Assembly (NCBI GenBank): GCA_024225445.1
Contig: JAAEMP010000148.1
Coordinates: 1-49,763, forward strand
Direction of reading: 5' to 3'
Source: Hyphomicrobiales bacterium
Lineage (GTDB): Bacteria > Pseudomonadota > Alphaproteobacteria > Rhizobiales > Rhizobiaceae
DNA: 49,763 nt
Numbering within the stretch: the stretch's first letter is position 1; each line of letters starts with the position of its first letter. Made by a program: the position numbers and the translations under genes. Under the pieces are notes generated by a model, which saw nothing but the letters and a program-made list of their open reading frames with translations, made no database searches and had not been told where the DNA came from. This document shows positions 25,269 to 34,172 of the stretch, piece by piece.

Positions 25269-26036
25269 ATGAGTAAATTTGAAACGATCAGTTTTGACAA
25301 TGATATCAGAGGCGTTGCAACAATAACGCTTGCGCGCGCCGGATCTCACAATGCAATCAACAATACCATGGTTGCCGAATTAAGTAATGTAGCAAAGCTC
25401 TTAAGCACTGACAGTCCTGCGCGAGTCTGTGTGTTGCAAGCGCAAGGGAAGACATTTTGTGCCGGTGGTGACCTGGTATTCATGCAATCACAAATGGCGC
25501 TTGACCGCGAAGAAAAAGTCAATGAAGCTCATAAATTAATCAACATGTTAACTGCACTGGATGACCTTCCCTGCCCTCTGGTCGCAAAAGTTCAAGGTTC
25601 AGTATATGGCGGCGGTATTGGATTATTGGCCTGTTGCGACCTGATTGTTTCCGCTGAAACAGCGGAATATTCCATGAAAGAAACAATGCTTGGTCTGATA
25701 CCGGCAGCCATAGGTCCATTTGTAGTAAGGCGAATTGGCGAAGCCTGGGCGCGTCAATACTTTTTCTCTGCCCGGACTTTTACCGCTGTTACTGCCTTGA
25801 AAATGAATTTGGTAACTCATGTCGCTTCGAGCGATGAACTGGAAGCGATAGTGGAAAATGAGATCAGCCAACTTCTCAAATGCCAGCCGGAAGCGGTTAG
25901 AGATGCCAAAGCATTTGCCAAGCAGCTTGCCCGCAATCCATCCATGGAAACCGGAAAAATATCAGCTGAGCTATTCGCCGACAGGCTGGATTCAGATGAA
26001 GCCAAACATGCAATCAGGACTTTCTTAGCCAGATAA
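25269..26036 (+). CDS. Crotonase, 3-methylglutaconyl-CoA hydratase-like
   Basis: An enoyl-CoA hydratase-fold protein, 255 residues. The oxyanion-hole regions are TFCAGGDLVFM and VQGSVYGGGIGLLACCDLIVSA. One catalytic Glu of classical hydratases is kept (SMKETMLGLIPAAIGP), while the other is Gly in GGGIGL. From memory, LiuC-type methylglutaconyl-CoA hydratases share the GGGxGLxACCD pattern, which fits the preceding IVD-like gene. The methylcrotonyl-CoA carboxylase genes that normally lie between these two steps are absent here. AGGAG lies eight bases ahead of ATG 25269. It is probably co-transcribed with the dehydrogenase (69-base gap). Confidence 0.8.
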   Translation: MSKFETISFDNDIRGVATITLARAGSHNAINNTMVAELSNVAKLLSTDSPARVCVLQAQGKTFCAGGDLVFMQSQMALDREEKVNEAHKLINMLTALDDLPCPLVAKVQGSVYGGGIGLLACCDLIVSAETAEYSMKETMLGLIPAAIGPFVVRRIGEAWARQYFFSARTFTAVTALKMNLVTHVASSDELEAIVENEISQLLKCQPEAVRDAKAFAKQLARNPSMETGKISAELFADRLDSDEAKHAIRTFLAR

Positions 26037-26161
26037 AAATTCACTCTTGATTTTTGCCCTGACAATCGCCAAGTTCGGCTGCGAGTATTTGTGCTGATAT
26101 TCATCGGCACTAACATGCCAAAAAAGGACTATTTGGCAATTAACAAATCTAAGGAAAACAA

Positions 26162-26458
26162 ATGAGCATACAAGCGGCAACAGAGGCAATTCGGACCAAA
26201 GTAGGTGACAATTCGGGCCTTGGAGCAACTGTCAAATTTGACTGTGGAGATGACGGTGTGGTCTATGTTGATGGGGCATCCAACCCCAATTCAGTCTCCA
26301 ATGACAATAACGAAGCCGATTGTACAATTGGTCTTGAAATTGATATTCTATCCGACCTGATTTCGGGTGATCTGGACCCGACCGCGGCCTTTATGCAAGG
26401 AAAACTCAAAGTCGAGGGCGACATGGGAGTTGCGATGCGCCTTGGTTCAATTTTGTAA
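26162..26458 (+). CDS. SCP2 sterol-binding domain protein
   Basis: A 98-residue single-domain sterol-carrier-protein-2 fold, which binds lipids or acyl-CoAs in a hydrophobic tunnel. The pattern is TVKFDCGDDGVVYVDG, EADCTIGLEIDILSDLISGDLDPTAAFMQGKLKVEGDMGVAMRLGSIL, with the AFMQGKLKVEGDMG signature. A ribosome site (AAGGAAA) precedes the ATG. It closes the acyl-CoA cluster, 125 bases after the crotonase, where it could hand acyl-CoA ligands to the enzymes; that role is inference. Confidence 0.88.
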   Translation: MSIQAATEAIRTKVGDNSGLGATVKFDCGDDGVVYVDGASNPNSVSNDNNEADCTIGLEIDILSDLISGDLDPTAAFMQGKLKVEGDMGVAMRLGSIL

Positions 26459-26612
26459 ACTTGTTGCCAGTCAGGTTTAGGTCAACAATGCGGGCTATCT
26501 TTTTATTGATACCCCCTCACAAATCTCGTACCGCAAGTGCCCTGACATTTGAATTACCTGAAATATGTGCAAGAGTTTGATTGTGCAATTTAACTGATCG
26601 GGGTGAAATCAA

Positions 26613-27566
26613 ATGAGCGATCACGGTTATGAATCCGGACGACTGGACCTGCCCTTTGTCGGCCACGCCACATTTGCTAAAAAGCAGCCCTGCCTTGACT
26701 GGAATGCAATTGATGCAGATTGCGTGATACTGGGCGCACCCTTTGATTTTGGCACCCAGTACAGGCCCGGTGCACGCTTTGGACCAAGAGCGATACGCGA
26801 GGCGTCCACCTTGTTTTCGTTTGGTCATGCCGGTGCCTATGATCATGAAGATGACGCGACATATCTGCCTGCATCAGTTCGTATTGTCGATATGGGTGAT
26901 GCCGACATCGTTCACACAAATACTGAAAAGAGCCATGCCAACATCGAATTTGGAGTTCGAAAGGCATTGACCGCAGGTGCTCTACCGGTGGTTCTGGGCG
27001 GGGACCATTCAGTCAATATACCATGCGTTCGGGCATTCAATGAAGAAGAGCCCATACACCTGGTCCAGATTGATGCGCATCTGGATTTTGTTGATGAGCG
27101 TCATGGTGTGCGAAATGGCCATGGAAACCCGATGCGCAGGGCGGCGGAATGTACCCACGTTAGCGGACTTTCACAAATTGGCATTCGCAATGTATCTTCC
27201 ACAGCCAGAGAAGGTTACGAAGATGCGCGAAGCTATGGCAGTGACATAGTATCGGTTCGACAGTTTCGAAGTTTGGGTGTTGACGGCATGCTGGGGCGAA
27301 TACCAGAAAATGATCGTTACTATGTCACCATAGATATTGACGGATTTGACCCATCCATTGCTCCGGGTACCGGCACACCAAGTCATGGTGGATTTTTGTA
27401 TTACGAAGTGCTGGAACTTCTGCAGGGCCTTTCAAAACGGGGAAATGTTGTCGGTATCGATCTGGTGGAAGTTGCGCCAGATTATGACCATAGCGGCGTT
27501 ACGTCTTTTCTCGCTGCACAATTGCTGCTTAACTTCATCGGATTTGTTTTCCACAATCGAAAATGA
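26613..27566 (+). CDS. Agmatinase-family ureohydrolase
   Basis: A binuclear manganese ureohydrolase that releases urea from agmatine or another guanidino acid. Metal-binding motifs are GGDHSV (about residue 129), QIDAHLDF (about 151) and the late DIDGFDPSIAPGTGTP. GAPFDFGTQYRPGARFGPRAIR is the standard opening. Sequence alone does not separate agmatinase from guanidinobutyrase or related enzymes. The downstream polyamine-type ABC transporter, 251 bases away, supports a polyamine or guanidino substrate. Length 317 is normal. GGGGTG lies a few bases ahead of ATG 26613. Confidence 0.85.
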   Translation: MSDHGYESGRLDLPFVGHATFAKKQPCLDWNAIDADCVILGAPFDFGTQYRPGARFGPRAIREASTLFSFGHAGAYDHEDDATYLPASVRIVDMGDADIVHTNTEKSHANIEFGVRKALTAGALPVVLGGDHSVNIPCVRAFNEEEPIHLVQIDAHLDFVDERHGVRNGHGNPMRRAAECTHVSGLSQIGIRNVSSTAREGYEDARSYGSDIVSVRQFRSLGVDGMLGRIPENDRYYVTIDIDGFDPSIAPGTGTPSHGGFLYYEVLELLQGLSKRGNVVGIDLVEVAPDYDHSGVTSFLAAQLLLNFIGFVFHNRK

Positions 27567-27817
27567 CAATATTGGCAATAATTTACTGATCGAGACTGCC
27601 TTCTTTGATGAAATAATTGTCGCATCTGGAATATCTTGAGTCGCTAAAAAAGGGCGAGGATAGTTTGCGAAATTTACCAAAAGTGAAATTCAAAGGTTGA
27701 CCTTGTCGGCAAGAAGTGGCTGATATAGAAAACTAGGGAGAAGTGCTAAAGCTCAAATTGTGAGTTTCGCGCCACAGAAAAGGGAAAGGCTCTTCATTTA
27801 GAGCATCATGAGGAAAT

Positions 27818-28918
27818 ATGGCATCGGGCAATACCAGTGCAGACAACGCCTATGTGCGTTTTGAAAAAGTTCAGAAAAGTTATGATGGTGAAATTCTCGT
27901 TGTAAAGGATCTCAATCTCAATATAGCCAAAGGCGAATTTGTCACGATGCTCGGGCCGTCTGGTTCAGGCAAGACAACTTGCCTGATGATGCTGGCTGGT
28001 TTTGAACCCGCTACCAATGGCGAAATCTATATTGGTGACAAATCGATCAACCACATTCCGCCCCACAAGCGTGGCATTGGAATGGTCTTCCAAAATTACG
28101 CCCTGTTTCCTCATATGAGTATCGGTGAAAATCTGTCCTTTCCGCTTGAAGTTCGCAAGATGAACAAAACTGATTCTGAAAAAGCGGTGAAGCGGGCACT
28201 GGACATGGTGCAGATGGGTGATTTTATCAACCGTCGCCCCGCGCAACTTTCCGGTGGCCAGCAACAGCGTATTGCGTTAGCACGGGCGCTGGTTTTTGAA
28301 CCTGAACTGGTGTTGATGGACGAACCACTTGGGGCGCTTGACAAGCAACTGCGCGAACGCATGCAGTATGAAATCAAGCATATTCATGAAAATCTGGGTG
28401 TAACAATCGTCTATGTTACCCATGACCAGTCTGAAGCCCTGACGATGTCAGATCGCATAGCCGTGTTCAATGACGGCGTTATTCAGCAATTGTCTTCTGC
28501 GGAAAGTTTATACGAGCACCCTCAAAATGCTTTCGTCGCCCAGTTTATCGGTGAAAACAATGAGTTACACGGTATTGTTGAAGAAATCGAAGATGATACC
28601 TGCACCGTTAAGCTGACAGATGGCACCACGGTCAAAGCTGAGAAAGTCAATGTCGACAATATCGGGGACAAAACACTTTTGTCCCTACGCCCTGAGCGGG
28701 TTGAAATTGATCCAACAGGAAAAATGGACGCGCTGCTAAAAGGCAGGATCGAAGAGCTCATTTATTTGGGTGACCATATCCGCGTTCGTATGAACGTTGC
28801 GGGAAATGACGAGTTTATTGCAAAGGTCAGAAACCGGGGCGATAAACGCGATCTCAAGGAAGGTCAGAGTATTAATGTCGGCTGGGCCGCAAGCGATTGT
28901 AAAGCACTTGATGGCTGA
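27818..28918 (+). CDS. potA: Polyamine-type ABC transporter ATP-binding protein
   Basis: The ATPase of a PotABCD-type importer. Walker A is GPSGSGKT (46-53), followed by the Q-loop in MVFQNYALFPHM, signature LSGGQQQRIALARAL, Walker B VLMDEPLGALD and switch His in YVTHDQSEA. The C-terminal TOBE region (about 240-366) includes LSLRPERVEI. Length 366 is usual. A GAGGAAA ribosome site precedes ATG 27818. The binding-protein gene follows after 141 bases and two permease genes after that. The symbol is used in the family sense, and the exact substrate (putrescine, spermidine or similar) is unproven. Confidence 0.9.
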   Translation: MASGNTSADNAYVRFEKVQKSYDGEILVVKDLNLNIAKGEFVTMLGPSGSGKTTCLMMLAGFEPATNGEIYIGDKSINHIPPHKRGIGMVFQNYALFPHMSIGENLSFPLEVRKMNKTDSEKAVKRALDMVQMGDFINRRPAQLSGGQQQRIALARALVFEPELVLMDEPLGALDKQLRERMQYEIKHIHENLGVTIVYVTHDQSEALTMSDRIAVFNDGVIQQLSSAESLYEHPQNAFVAQFIGENNELHGIVEEIEDDTCTVKLTDGTTVKAEKVNVDNIGDKTLLSLRPERVEIDPTGKMDALLKGRIEELIYLGDHIRVRMNVAGNDEFIAKVRNRGDKRDLKEGQSINVGWAASDCKALDG

Positions 28919-29059
28919 TCCAGGTGTTGGCCTTGTCAAGAGAGTTAGGCTTGAAACAAATATTGTCTACAACGGTCGAATAGAGTTTGGAAACTGGTAA
29001 CACCATTTTCTGATTAAGCGCCGGTACCTACCGGCAAGTATAGTAACGGGAGAATAGTA

Positions 29060-30148
29060 ATGAAATTAACAAAAATTCTTGCCTCATCAATTTTGGGCGC
29101 AGGCCTTTTGATTGGAGCAACATCTGCAAATGCCGGTGATATCACCGTCGTTTCCTGGGGTGGTGCTTATACCAAATCACAAATTGAGGCTTATCATAAA
29201 CCCTGGATTGCCAAAACAGGCAATGGCATCAAGTCAGAAGATTATTCTGGTGGTATTGCTGAAATCAAGGCGCAGGTTGAGGCAGGCAATGTGACCTGGG
29301 ACCTGGTCGACGTTGAACTTTCAGACGCTGTCCGCGCTTGCGATGATGGACTGTTGGAAGTAATTGACCATGCCACCCTGCCCGATGGCGCCGATGGCAA
29401 ACCTGCTTCTGAAGATTTCATGAAAGGTACTTTGCATGAATGCGCAGTGGCGAACATTGTGTGGTCAACGATTTTTGCCTATGACAAATCAAAGATTGCA
29501 GATGGCCCAACAACAGTGGCCGATTTTTTTGACCTGAAAAAATACCCGGGCAAACGCGGGCTGCGTAAAGGCGCCAAGCCAAACCTTGAATTTGCCCTGA
29601 TTGCTGATGGTGTTGCAGCAAAAGACGTTTATAGCGTTCTGGAAACACCTGAAGGTGTTGATCGTGCGTTTGCAAAGCTCTCTTCAATCAAAGATTCTGT
29701 TGTCTGGTGGGAAGCCGGCGCTCAACCCCCACAATTGCTGGCTGATGGCGAAGTTGTCATGACAACTGCATATAACGGTCGTATCTTCAACGCCGTTGCC
29801 AATGAAGACAAGCCGTTTGAAATCGTTTGGGATGGGCAAGTCTGGGACCTTGATCTTTGGGTCATTCCCAAAGGTGCCAAAAACAAGGATCTGGCGTTGG
29901 ATTTTCTGAAATTCTCAACTGCCACAGAGCAGCTGGCAAAACAGGCCTCCTACATTTCCTACGGTCCTGCACGCATGTCATCAGCACCTCTGGTTGGCAA
30001 GTTTCATAACAAGGACATCGATATGGGTCCTCAAATGCCTACAGCTCCAAATAATCTGACCAATGCTGTGCAAAACAACTTCGAATTCTGGGCTGATAAT
30101 GCAGACCAGTTGAACGAGCGTTTCAGTGCCTGGTTGGCCAGTAACTAA
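29060..30148 (+). CDS. Polyamine-type ABC transporter substrate-binding protein
   Basis: A periplasmic receptor of the PotD/PotF type, 362 residues. The signal peptide covers residues 1-25 (ILGAGLLIGATSANA, cut before GDITV). The mature part reads VVSWGGAYTKSQIEAYHKPW, YSGGIAEIKAQVEAGNVTWDLVD, WWEAGAQPPQLLADGEVVMTTAYNGR and WDLDLWVIPKGAKN. It would capture the ligand and dock on the two permeases. GGGAGAA is the ribosome site. A 12-bp perfect stem-loop follows the stop, which could stabilise this segment of the mRNA and raise its level over the permease mRNA. Confidence 0.9.
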   Translation: MKLTKILASSILGAGLLIGATSANAGDITVVSWGGAYTKSQIEAYHKPWIAKTGNGIKSEDYSGGIAEIKAQVEAGNVTWDLVDVELSDAVRACDDGLLEVIDHATLPDGADGKPASEDFMKGTLHECAVANIVWSTIFAYDKSKIADGPTTVADFFDLKKYPGKRGLRKGAKPNLEFALIADGVAAKDVYSVLETPEGVDRAFAKLSSIKDSVVWWEAGAQPPQLLADGEVVMTTAYNGRIFNAVANEDKPFEIVWDGQVWDLDLWVIPKGAKNKDLALDFLKFSTATEQLAKQASYISYGPARMSSAPLVGKFHNKDIDMGPQMPTAPNNLTNAVQNNFEFWADNADQLNERFSAWLASN

Positions 30149-30176
30149 TATTTGCTGACTGGCAACAATTGACAAA

Positions 30177-30206
30177 GGGAATGCGCGAAACCAATCGCGC
30201 ATTCCC
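30177..30206 (+). promoter_or_regulatory. Intercistronic stem-loop after the binding-protein gene
   Basis: GGGAATGCGCGA pairs perfectly with TCGCGCATTCCC around the loop AACCAA. No T-run follows, so it is not a classical terminator. In ABC operons such structures often protect the binding-protein mRNA from 3' decay, and that is the likely role here. Confidence 0.7.
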
Positions 30207-30245
30207 ACCAATAAAGTAATTGAATTTGAAGAGAACTGGTCGAAC

Positions 30246-31547
30246 ATGACTGACAGCACAAATGTAACAGACAACGTGCCATCCAGCGCTACCGACGAAC
30301 GCCTGCTGACTACAGATGGTGTACCTCTCAAACAAAAGCTGGCACAAACAACCAGACGCATGCGCATGCGGGCATTTATGTTAACGGTACCGCTGGTGCT
30401 GTTTCTAGTCATCAGTTTTGTCGTTCCAATCGGACAAATGCTGTTTCGCTCAGTGCACAATACGGCTGGAACGGATGTTGCACCTAATTTTGCCGCAGCC
30501 ATACAAAAATGGAATGGTGAAGGCCTTCCTTCGGAAGAAGTATTCGAATTATTTGCCAAAGACATAATGGCCTCTCAAAAAAGACGTGAAATTGGCAAAA
30601 CACCCGGAAAACTGGGCACTCGGGTAAATTATGAATTTCCAGGCTCACTCAGCCTGATCAAATCCGCGGCAAGAAAATTCAAGAAGATTAAAGAGGGCCC
30701 CTATAAAGAAGCGATCTTAAAGCAAAACAAGAAATGGGCCAATCCGACTCTGTGGCGTACCCTGAAACGCGTCACCAGGGACTATTCCCCGTCATTTTAT
30801 TACGCAGCACTTGATCTTAAATATGACCCCGACGAAAATCTGGTGGCGGCTGATAAAATCTATCAGATATATGTTTCAAATTTCTGGAAAACCCTCAGGC
30901 TATCCGCAATTATTACATTTTTATGCTTCCTGCTGGCATTCCCTGTATCCTATCTTTTATCGACTTTGCCATTGGCCACATCAAATCTTCTGATGATCCT
31001 GGTGCTGTTGCCATTCTGGACATCGCTACTGGTTCGCACCACGGCGTGGATTGCGATATTACAATCAAAGGGCATCATCAATAATATTCTGGTGTTCATC
31101 GGGATTATATCCGATGAAAACCGCGTTCAGCTAATTTACAACCAGACCGGTACGATATTCGCCATGGTGCATATCTTGCTGCCTTTCATGATCCTTCCAC
31201 TGTATTCCGTGATGAAAACCATTCCACCCAGCTATATGCGTGCGGCACGCTCAATGGGCGCCACACCGTTTACCGCATTCCGCCGTGTTTATTTCCCTCA
31301 AACACTGCCGGGCATTGCTGCGGGCACGTTGCTGGTTTTCATATTGGCGATCGGATATTATATCACACCGGCGCTGGTTGGTGGTGCGGATGGCATTCTG
31401 ATATCAAACCTGATTGCAAACCACATCCAGAAAACACTCAACTGGAGCCTCGGCGCCGCACTGGGAACGATTCTGCTGGTAACGGTAATGGTGCTCTACT
31501 GGATTTACAATAAACTTGTCGGAATCGACAAACTAAGTTTCGGGTGA
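30246..31547 (+). CDS. Polyamine-type ABC transporter permease (PotB type)
   Basis: An inner-membrane permease, 433 residues, longer than the usual 280-300. The first helix is about 43-65 (FMLTVPLVLFLVISFVVPIG). An unusual hydrophilic segment of about 150 residues follows, expected in the periplasm, before the canonical five-helix core beginning NFWKTLRLSAIITFLCFLLAFPVSY. The coupling EAA-type loop is RAARSMGATPFTAFRRVYFPQTLPG. ATG 30246 follows the intercistronic stem-loop. The next permease start overlaps its stop by four bases (GTGA), so the two permeases are translationally coupled. Confidence 0.9.
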   Translation: MTDSTNVTDNVPSSATDERLLTTDGVPLKQKLAQTTRRMRMRAFMLTVPLVLFLVISFVVPIGQMLFRSVHNTAGTDVAPNFAAAIQKWNGEGLPSEEVFELFAKDIMASQKRREIGKTPGKLGTRVNYEFPGSLSLIKSAARKFKKIKEGPYKEAILKQNKKWANPTLWRTLKRVTRDYSPSFYYAALDLKYDPDENLVAADKIYQIYVSNFWKTLRLSAIITFLCFLLAFPVSYLLSTLPLATSNLLMILVLLPFWTSLLVRTTAWIAILQSKGIINNILVFIGIISDENRVQLIYNQTGTIFAMVHILLPFMILPLYSVMKTIPPSYMRAARSMGATPFTAFRRVYFPQTLPGIAAGTLLVFILAIGYYITPALVGGADGILISNLIANHIQKTLNWSLGAALGTILLVTVMVLYWIYNKLVGIDKLSFG

Positions 31548-32674
31548 GACAAATGATAAATTCAATAAAAAAACCCCGAAACATCATCTTTCTTGTCGCC
31601 TGTCTTGCAGTTTTACTAATTACGCAATCTTTCTCGGTAATGATTGGCTTTGGGTTTCTGTTTGGCGCACCGTTATTTTTCATGAACGAACTGCCGCCTT
31701 ATGCAACAACGCTTGAGCGGGTCTGGCAATATGCTTACCTGACCATTTGTACGTTTATTTTCGTATTTTTGATAATGCCGGTGATCATAATAGTTCCCCT
31801 GTCCTTCAACGTTGAACCGTATTTTTCATTTACCCAGGGAATGATGACCTTTGATCCTGCAGCTTTTTCCACACGCTGGTATCAGGACATTTTTTACAAC
31901 GGCATGGCAAATCCAGATGCAACAGATGACTGGTGGTCTGACATGTGGAAGAACGCTCAGTGGATTAGGGCTACGCGTAATTCGTTCTTTATTGCCGCGC
32001 TTGCAACAGTATTGGCGACTAGCCTTGGCACATTGGCCGCACTTGGATTGTCACGGCCGGAAATGCCCTATCGTTCACTGATCACCAGTCTGCTTATTTC
32101 ACCGATGATCGTACCTCTGGTGATCACGGCAACCGGTATGTTTTTCTTCTATTCATCACCATTCTCGGTTTTGCCGGATTTTGTGATCAACGGAATGCAA
32201 TCTGCTATTGATGCATTGGGCATTGACTGGAAGATAGCTGATGCTCATCTGACAGGAACATATCTGGGAATTATTCTTGCCCATACCACGCTGGGAATTC
32301 CGTTTGTCATCATTACCGTAACAGCAACCCTGTCCGGCTTTGACCGCTCCCTCATCCGAGCATCGCAGAACATGGGTGCAGATGGATGGACGACTTTCAG
32401 ACGGGTGATTATGCCGCTGATATTGCCAGGAATGATCTCAGGTGCGCTTTTCGCCTTCATTACTTCGCTGGATGAAGTGGTGGCGGTAATATTCCTGGCA
32501 GATGTCGACCAGCGCACCATCCCCCGCCAGATGTTCTCCGGTATACGTGAACAAATTTCACCAACTATTTTGGCGGTGGCCACTGTTCTGGTGATGATCT
32601 CAATTGTCCTGCTGGCGACTATCGAATTATTGCGCCGCCGTTCAGAACGCCTGCGCGGTCTGGCTCCGGGTTAA
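31544..32674 (+). CDS. Polyamine-type ABC transporter permease (PotC type)
   Basis: The second permease of the importer, 376 residues. It has a hydrophobic N-terminal region with an early helix pair, a roughly 70-residue extracytoplasmic stretch (FNVEPYFSFTQGMMTFDPAAFSTRWYQD and onward) and the MetI-like core starting at RNSFFIAALATVLATSLGTLAALG. The EAA loop is RASQNMGADGWTTFRRVIMPLILPG. The start is GTG 31544, overlapping the previous stop, or ATG 31553 three codons later, which has a GGGTGAGA ribosome site. It ends the transporter genes. Confidence 0.9.
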   Translation: MRQMINSIKKPRNIIFLVACLAVLLITQSFSVMIGFGFLFGAPLFFMNELPPYATTLERVWQYAYLTICTFIFVFLIMPVIIIVPLSFNVEPYFSFTQGMMTFDPAAFSTRWYQDIFYNGMANPDATDDWWSDMWKNAQWIRATRNSFFIAALATVLATSLGTLAALGLSRPEMPYRSLITSLLISPMIVPLVITATGMFFFYSSPFSVLPDFVINGMQSAIDALGIDWKIADAHLTGTYLGIILAHTTLGIPFVIITVTATLSGFDRSLIRASQNMGADGWTTFRRVIMPLILPGMISGALFAFITSLDEVVAVIFLADVDQRTIPRQMFSGIREQISPTILAVATVLVMISIVLLATIELLRRRSERLRGLAPG

Positions 32675-32714
32675 GGCGGTCTGCAGCGGGTAGATTTACC
32701 AAAATTCAGGATGT

Positions 32715-33437
32715 TTGAACCAAGGAATCTTGATATTGCCTGTCAGTGTTAAATTTATTTTGGCATTACAAATCTGGCTAATTACGCTGACAATCGGTCT
32801 CCATCCGGCGAGAACACAGGAACGCGTTGATCTGAATCTGATCCTTGCCATTGATTGCTCCTACAGCGTTGATGCAACAGAATTTGATCTGCAAATACAC
32901 GGCACCGCCGCCGCTTTCACCAATCCCAATATTATCAATGCGATAACCAGCGGAAAATATGGGAGAATAGGTGTAGCAGTTATCCAGTGGTCAAACACAA
33001 AAAATCAAATCATTTCAGTACCGTGGACAATTATCTCCAATCAGATTGATGCCTACAAACTCGCGGTGGCGATCAAATCCCAAACCCGGCAAACCGCCGA
33101 AGGTTCAACATCCATTTCTACAGCCATCAACAAAGCGGCCATAATGTTGCTAAGTGCCCCATATCAGGCAAACCGCCTGACAATCGATATTGCAGCCGAT
33201 GGTGAAAACAATGCTGGCGAGCGGGTGGAACAGGTACGCGACAGAACGGTGGGTTTTGGCATCACCATCAACGGGTTGAGTATCCTAAATGAAGTGAGCT
33301 ATCTGAATTACTATTTTCAGAACCGGGTGATAGGTGGGCAAGGCGCATTTGTGCAGATCGCCAAAACTTATGGCGATTTTGGTGAGGCCATAAGAAAAAA
33401 ACTGTTGCGTGAAATACTTGGCGGCGGAATATCATAG
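32715..33437 (+). CDS. DUF1194 von Willebrand factor A-like secreted protein
   Basis: A 240-residue protein of the DUF1194 family, uncharacterised vWA-like proteins common in Hyphomicrobiales. A signal peptide is evident (VKFILALQIWLITLTIGLHPA), followed by the metal-ion-dependent adhesion motif DCSYS inside LNLILAIDCSYSVD, the second threonine region in SQTRQTAEGSTSISTAI, and TIDIAADGENNAG. The start is uncertain: TTG at 32715, 32730 or 32736 are possible, and 32736 has an AGGA at good distance. It follows the transporter by 40 bases and could belong to its transcript. It may bind a surface partner. Confidence 0.8.
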   Translation: MNQGILILPVSVKFILALQIWLITLTIGLHPARTQERVDLNLILAIDCSYSVDATEFDLQIHGTAAAFTNPNIINAITSGKYGRIGVAVIQWSNTKNQIISVPWTIISNQIDAYKLAVAIKSQTRQTAEGSTSISTAINKAAIMLLSAPYQANRLTIDIAADGENNAGERVEQVRDRTVGFGITINGLSILNEVSYLNYYFQNRVIGGQGAFVQIAKTYGDFGEAIRKKLLREILGGGIS

Positions 33438-33512
33438 GGCACTTGATTTCAATTGGCATATTAGTAATTATTTTCATAGTATTTCATATTATTGAATGGA
33501 GATAATTGCATT

Positions 33513-33974
33513 TTGTCCAAACTTGATGAAATCGACCTGAAAATTCTCAGAATTCTGCAATCTGAACCTGATATCAACATATCCGATATCGGCAACCAGG
33601 TTGGCCTTTCTCACACCCCTTGCTGGCGACGCATCAAGAAGATGGAAGACAGTGGGATAATAATCGGCAGAGTGTGCCTGATTGACCCGGAAAAAACAGG
33701 GCTTGATATATCAATATTCGTCTTTGTTCGCCTTGCAATCCACTCGGCAGAGACACTCACAGCTTTTGAAAAAGCAACATTGTCAATTCCCCAGATCATG
33801 CAGTGCTACACCATGAGTGGTGAATTTGATTATCTGCTGCGTGTTGTCGTGCCCAGCGTTCGCGATTATGAAAAAGCCGTAAAAGGGAAACTCCTGACCC
33901 TTCCCCATGTCGGTATTATGAACAGCCATTTTGCACTCAATGAAATCAAGAACACCACCTGCCTGCCAATCTGA
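33513..33974 (+). CDS. Lrp/AsnC-family transcriptional regulator
   Basis: A leucine-responsive-type regulator. The N-terminal helix-turn-helix reads LDEIDLKILRILQSEPDINISDIGNQVGLSHTPCWRRIKKMEDSGII, and the C-terminal RAM ligand domain has FVFVRLAI, MQCYTMSGEFDYLLRVVVPSVRDYEKAV. ATG is absent. TTG 33513, 13 bases after a GGAG, gives the family's normal start; the frame is open back to 33492. About 154 residues. It stands immediately ahead of the indolepyruvate oxidoreductase gene on the same strand, a pairing that suggests control of amino-acid catabolism by an amino-acid effector. Confidence 0.9.
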   Translation: MSKLDEIDLKILRILQSEPDINISDIGNQVGLSHTPCWRRIKKMEDSGIIIGRVCLIDPEKTGLDISIFVFVRLAIHSAETLTAFEKATLSIPQIMQCYTMSGEFDYLLRVVVPSVRDYEKAVKGKLLTLPHVGIMNSHFALNEIKNTTCLPI

Positions 33975-34172
33975 CTTGGCGATAAAATTGTGATTGGTAC
34001 AATTGTCTAGACTCCTTCTGGTTTATGGATATTAGACTGGCAGTCCACTTTTTCATCAAAATTGCGGAGAACAACCCAATATTTGCCATGGATACTCTTT
34101 TATTTGAACTGCAAACCTCTCAAAAACAGGCCATAATGTTACCAAATTCAAATTATCCTGGGCGAGGACTAC

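Noticed and set aside
22339-26036. DMSP demethylation cluster dmdB-dmdC-dmdD
   Set aside because: The gene order matches, but DmdC is a much larger protein (near 590 residues) than this 387-residue IVD-type dehydrogenase, so the pathway is not supported.
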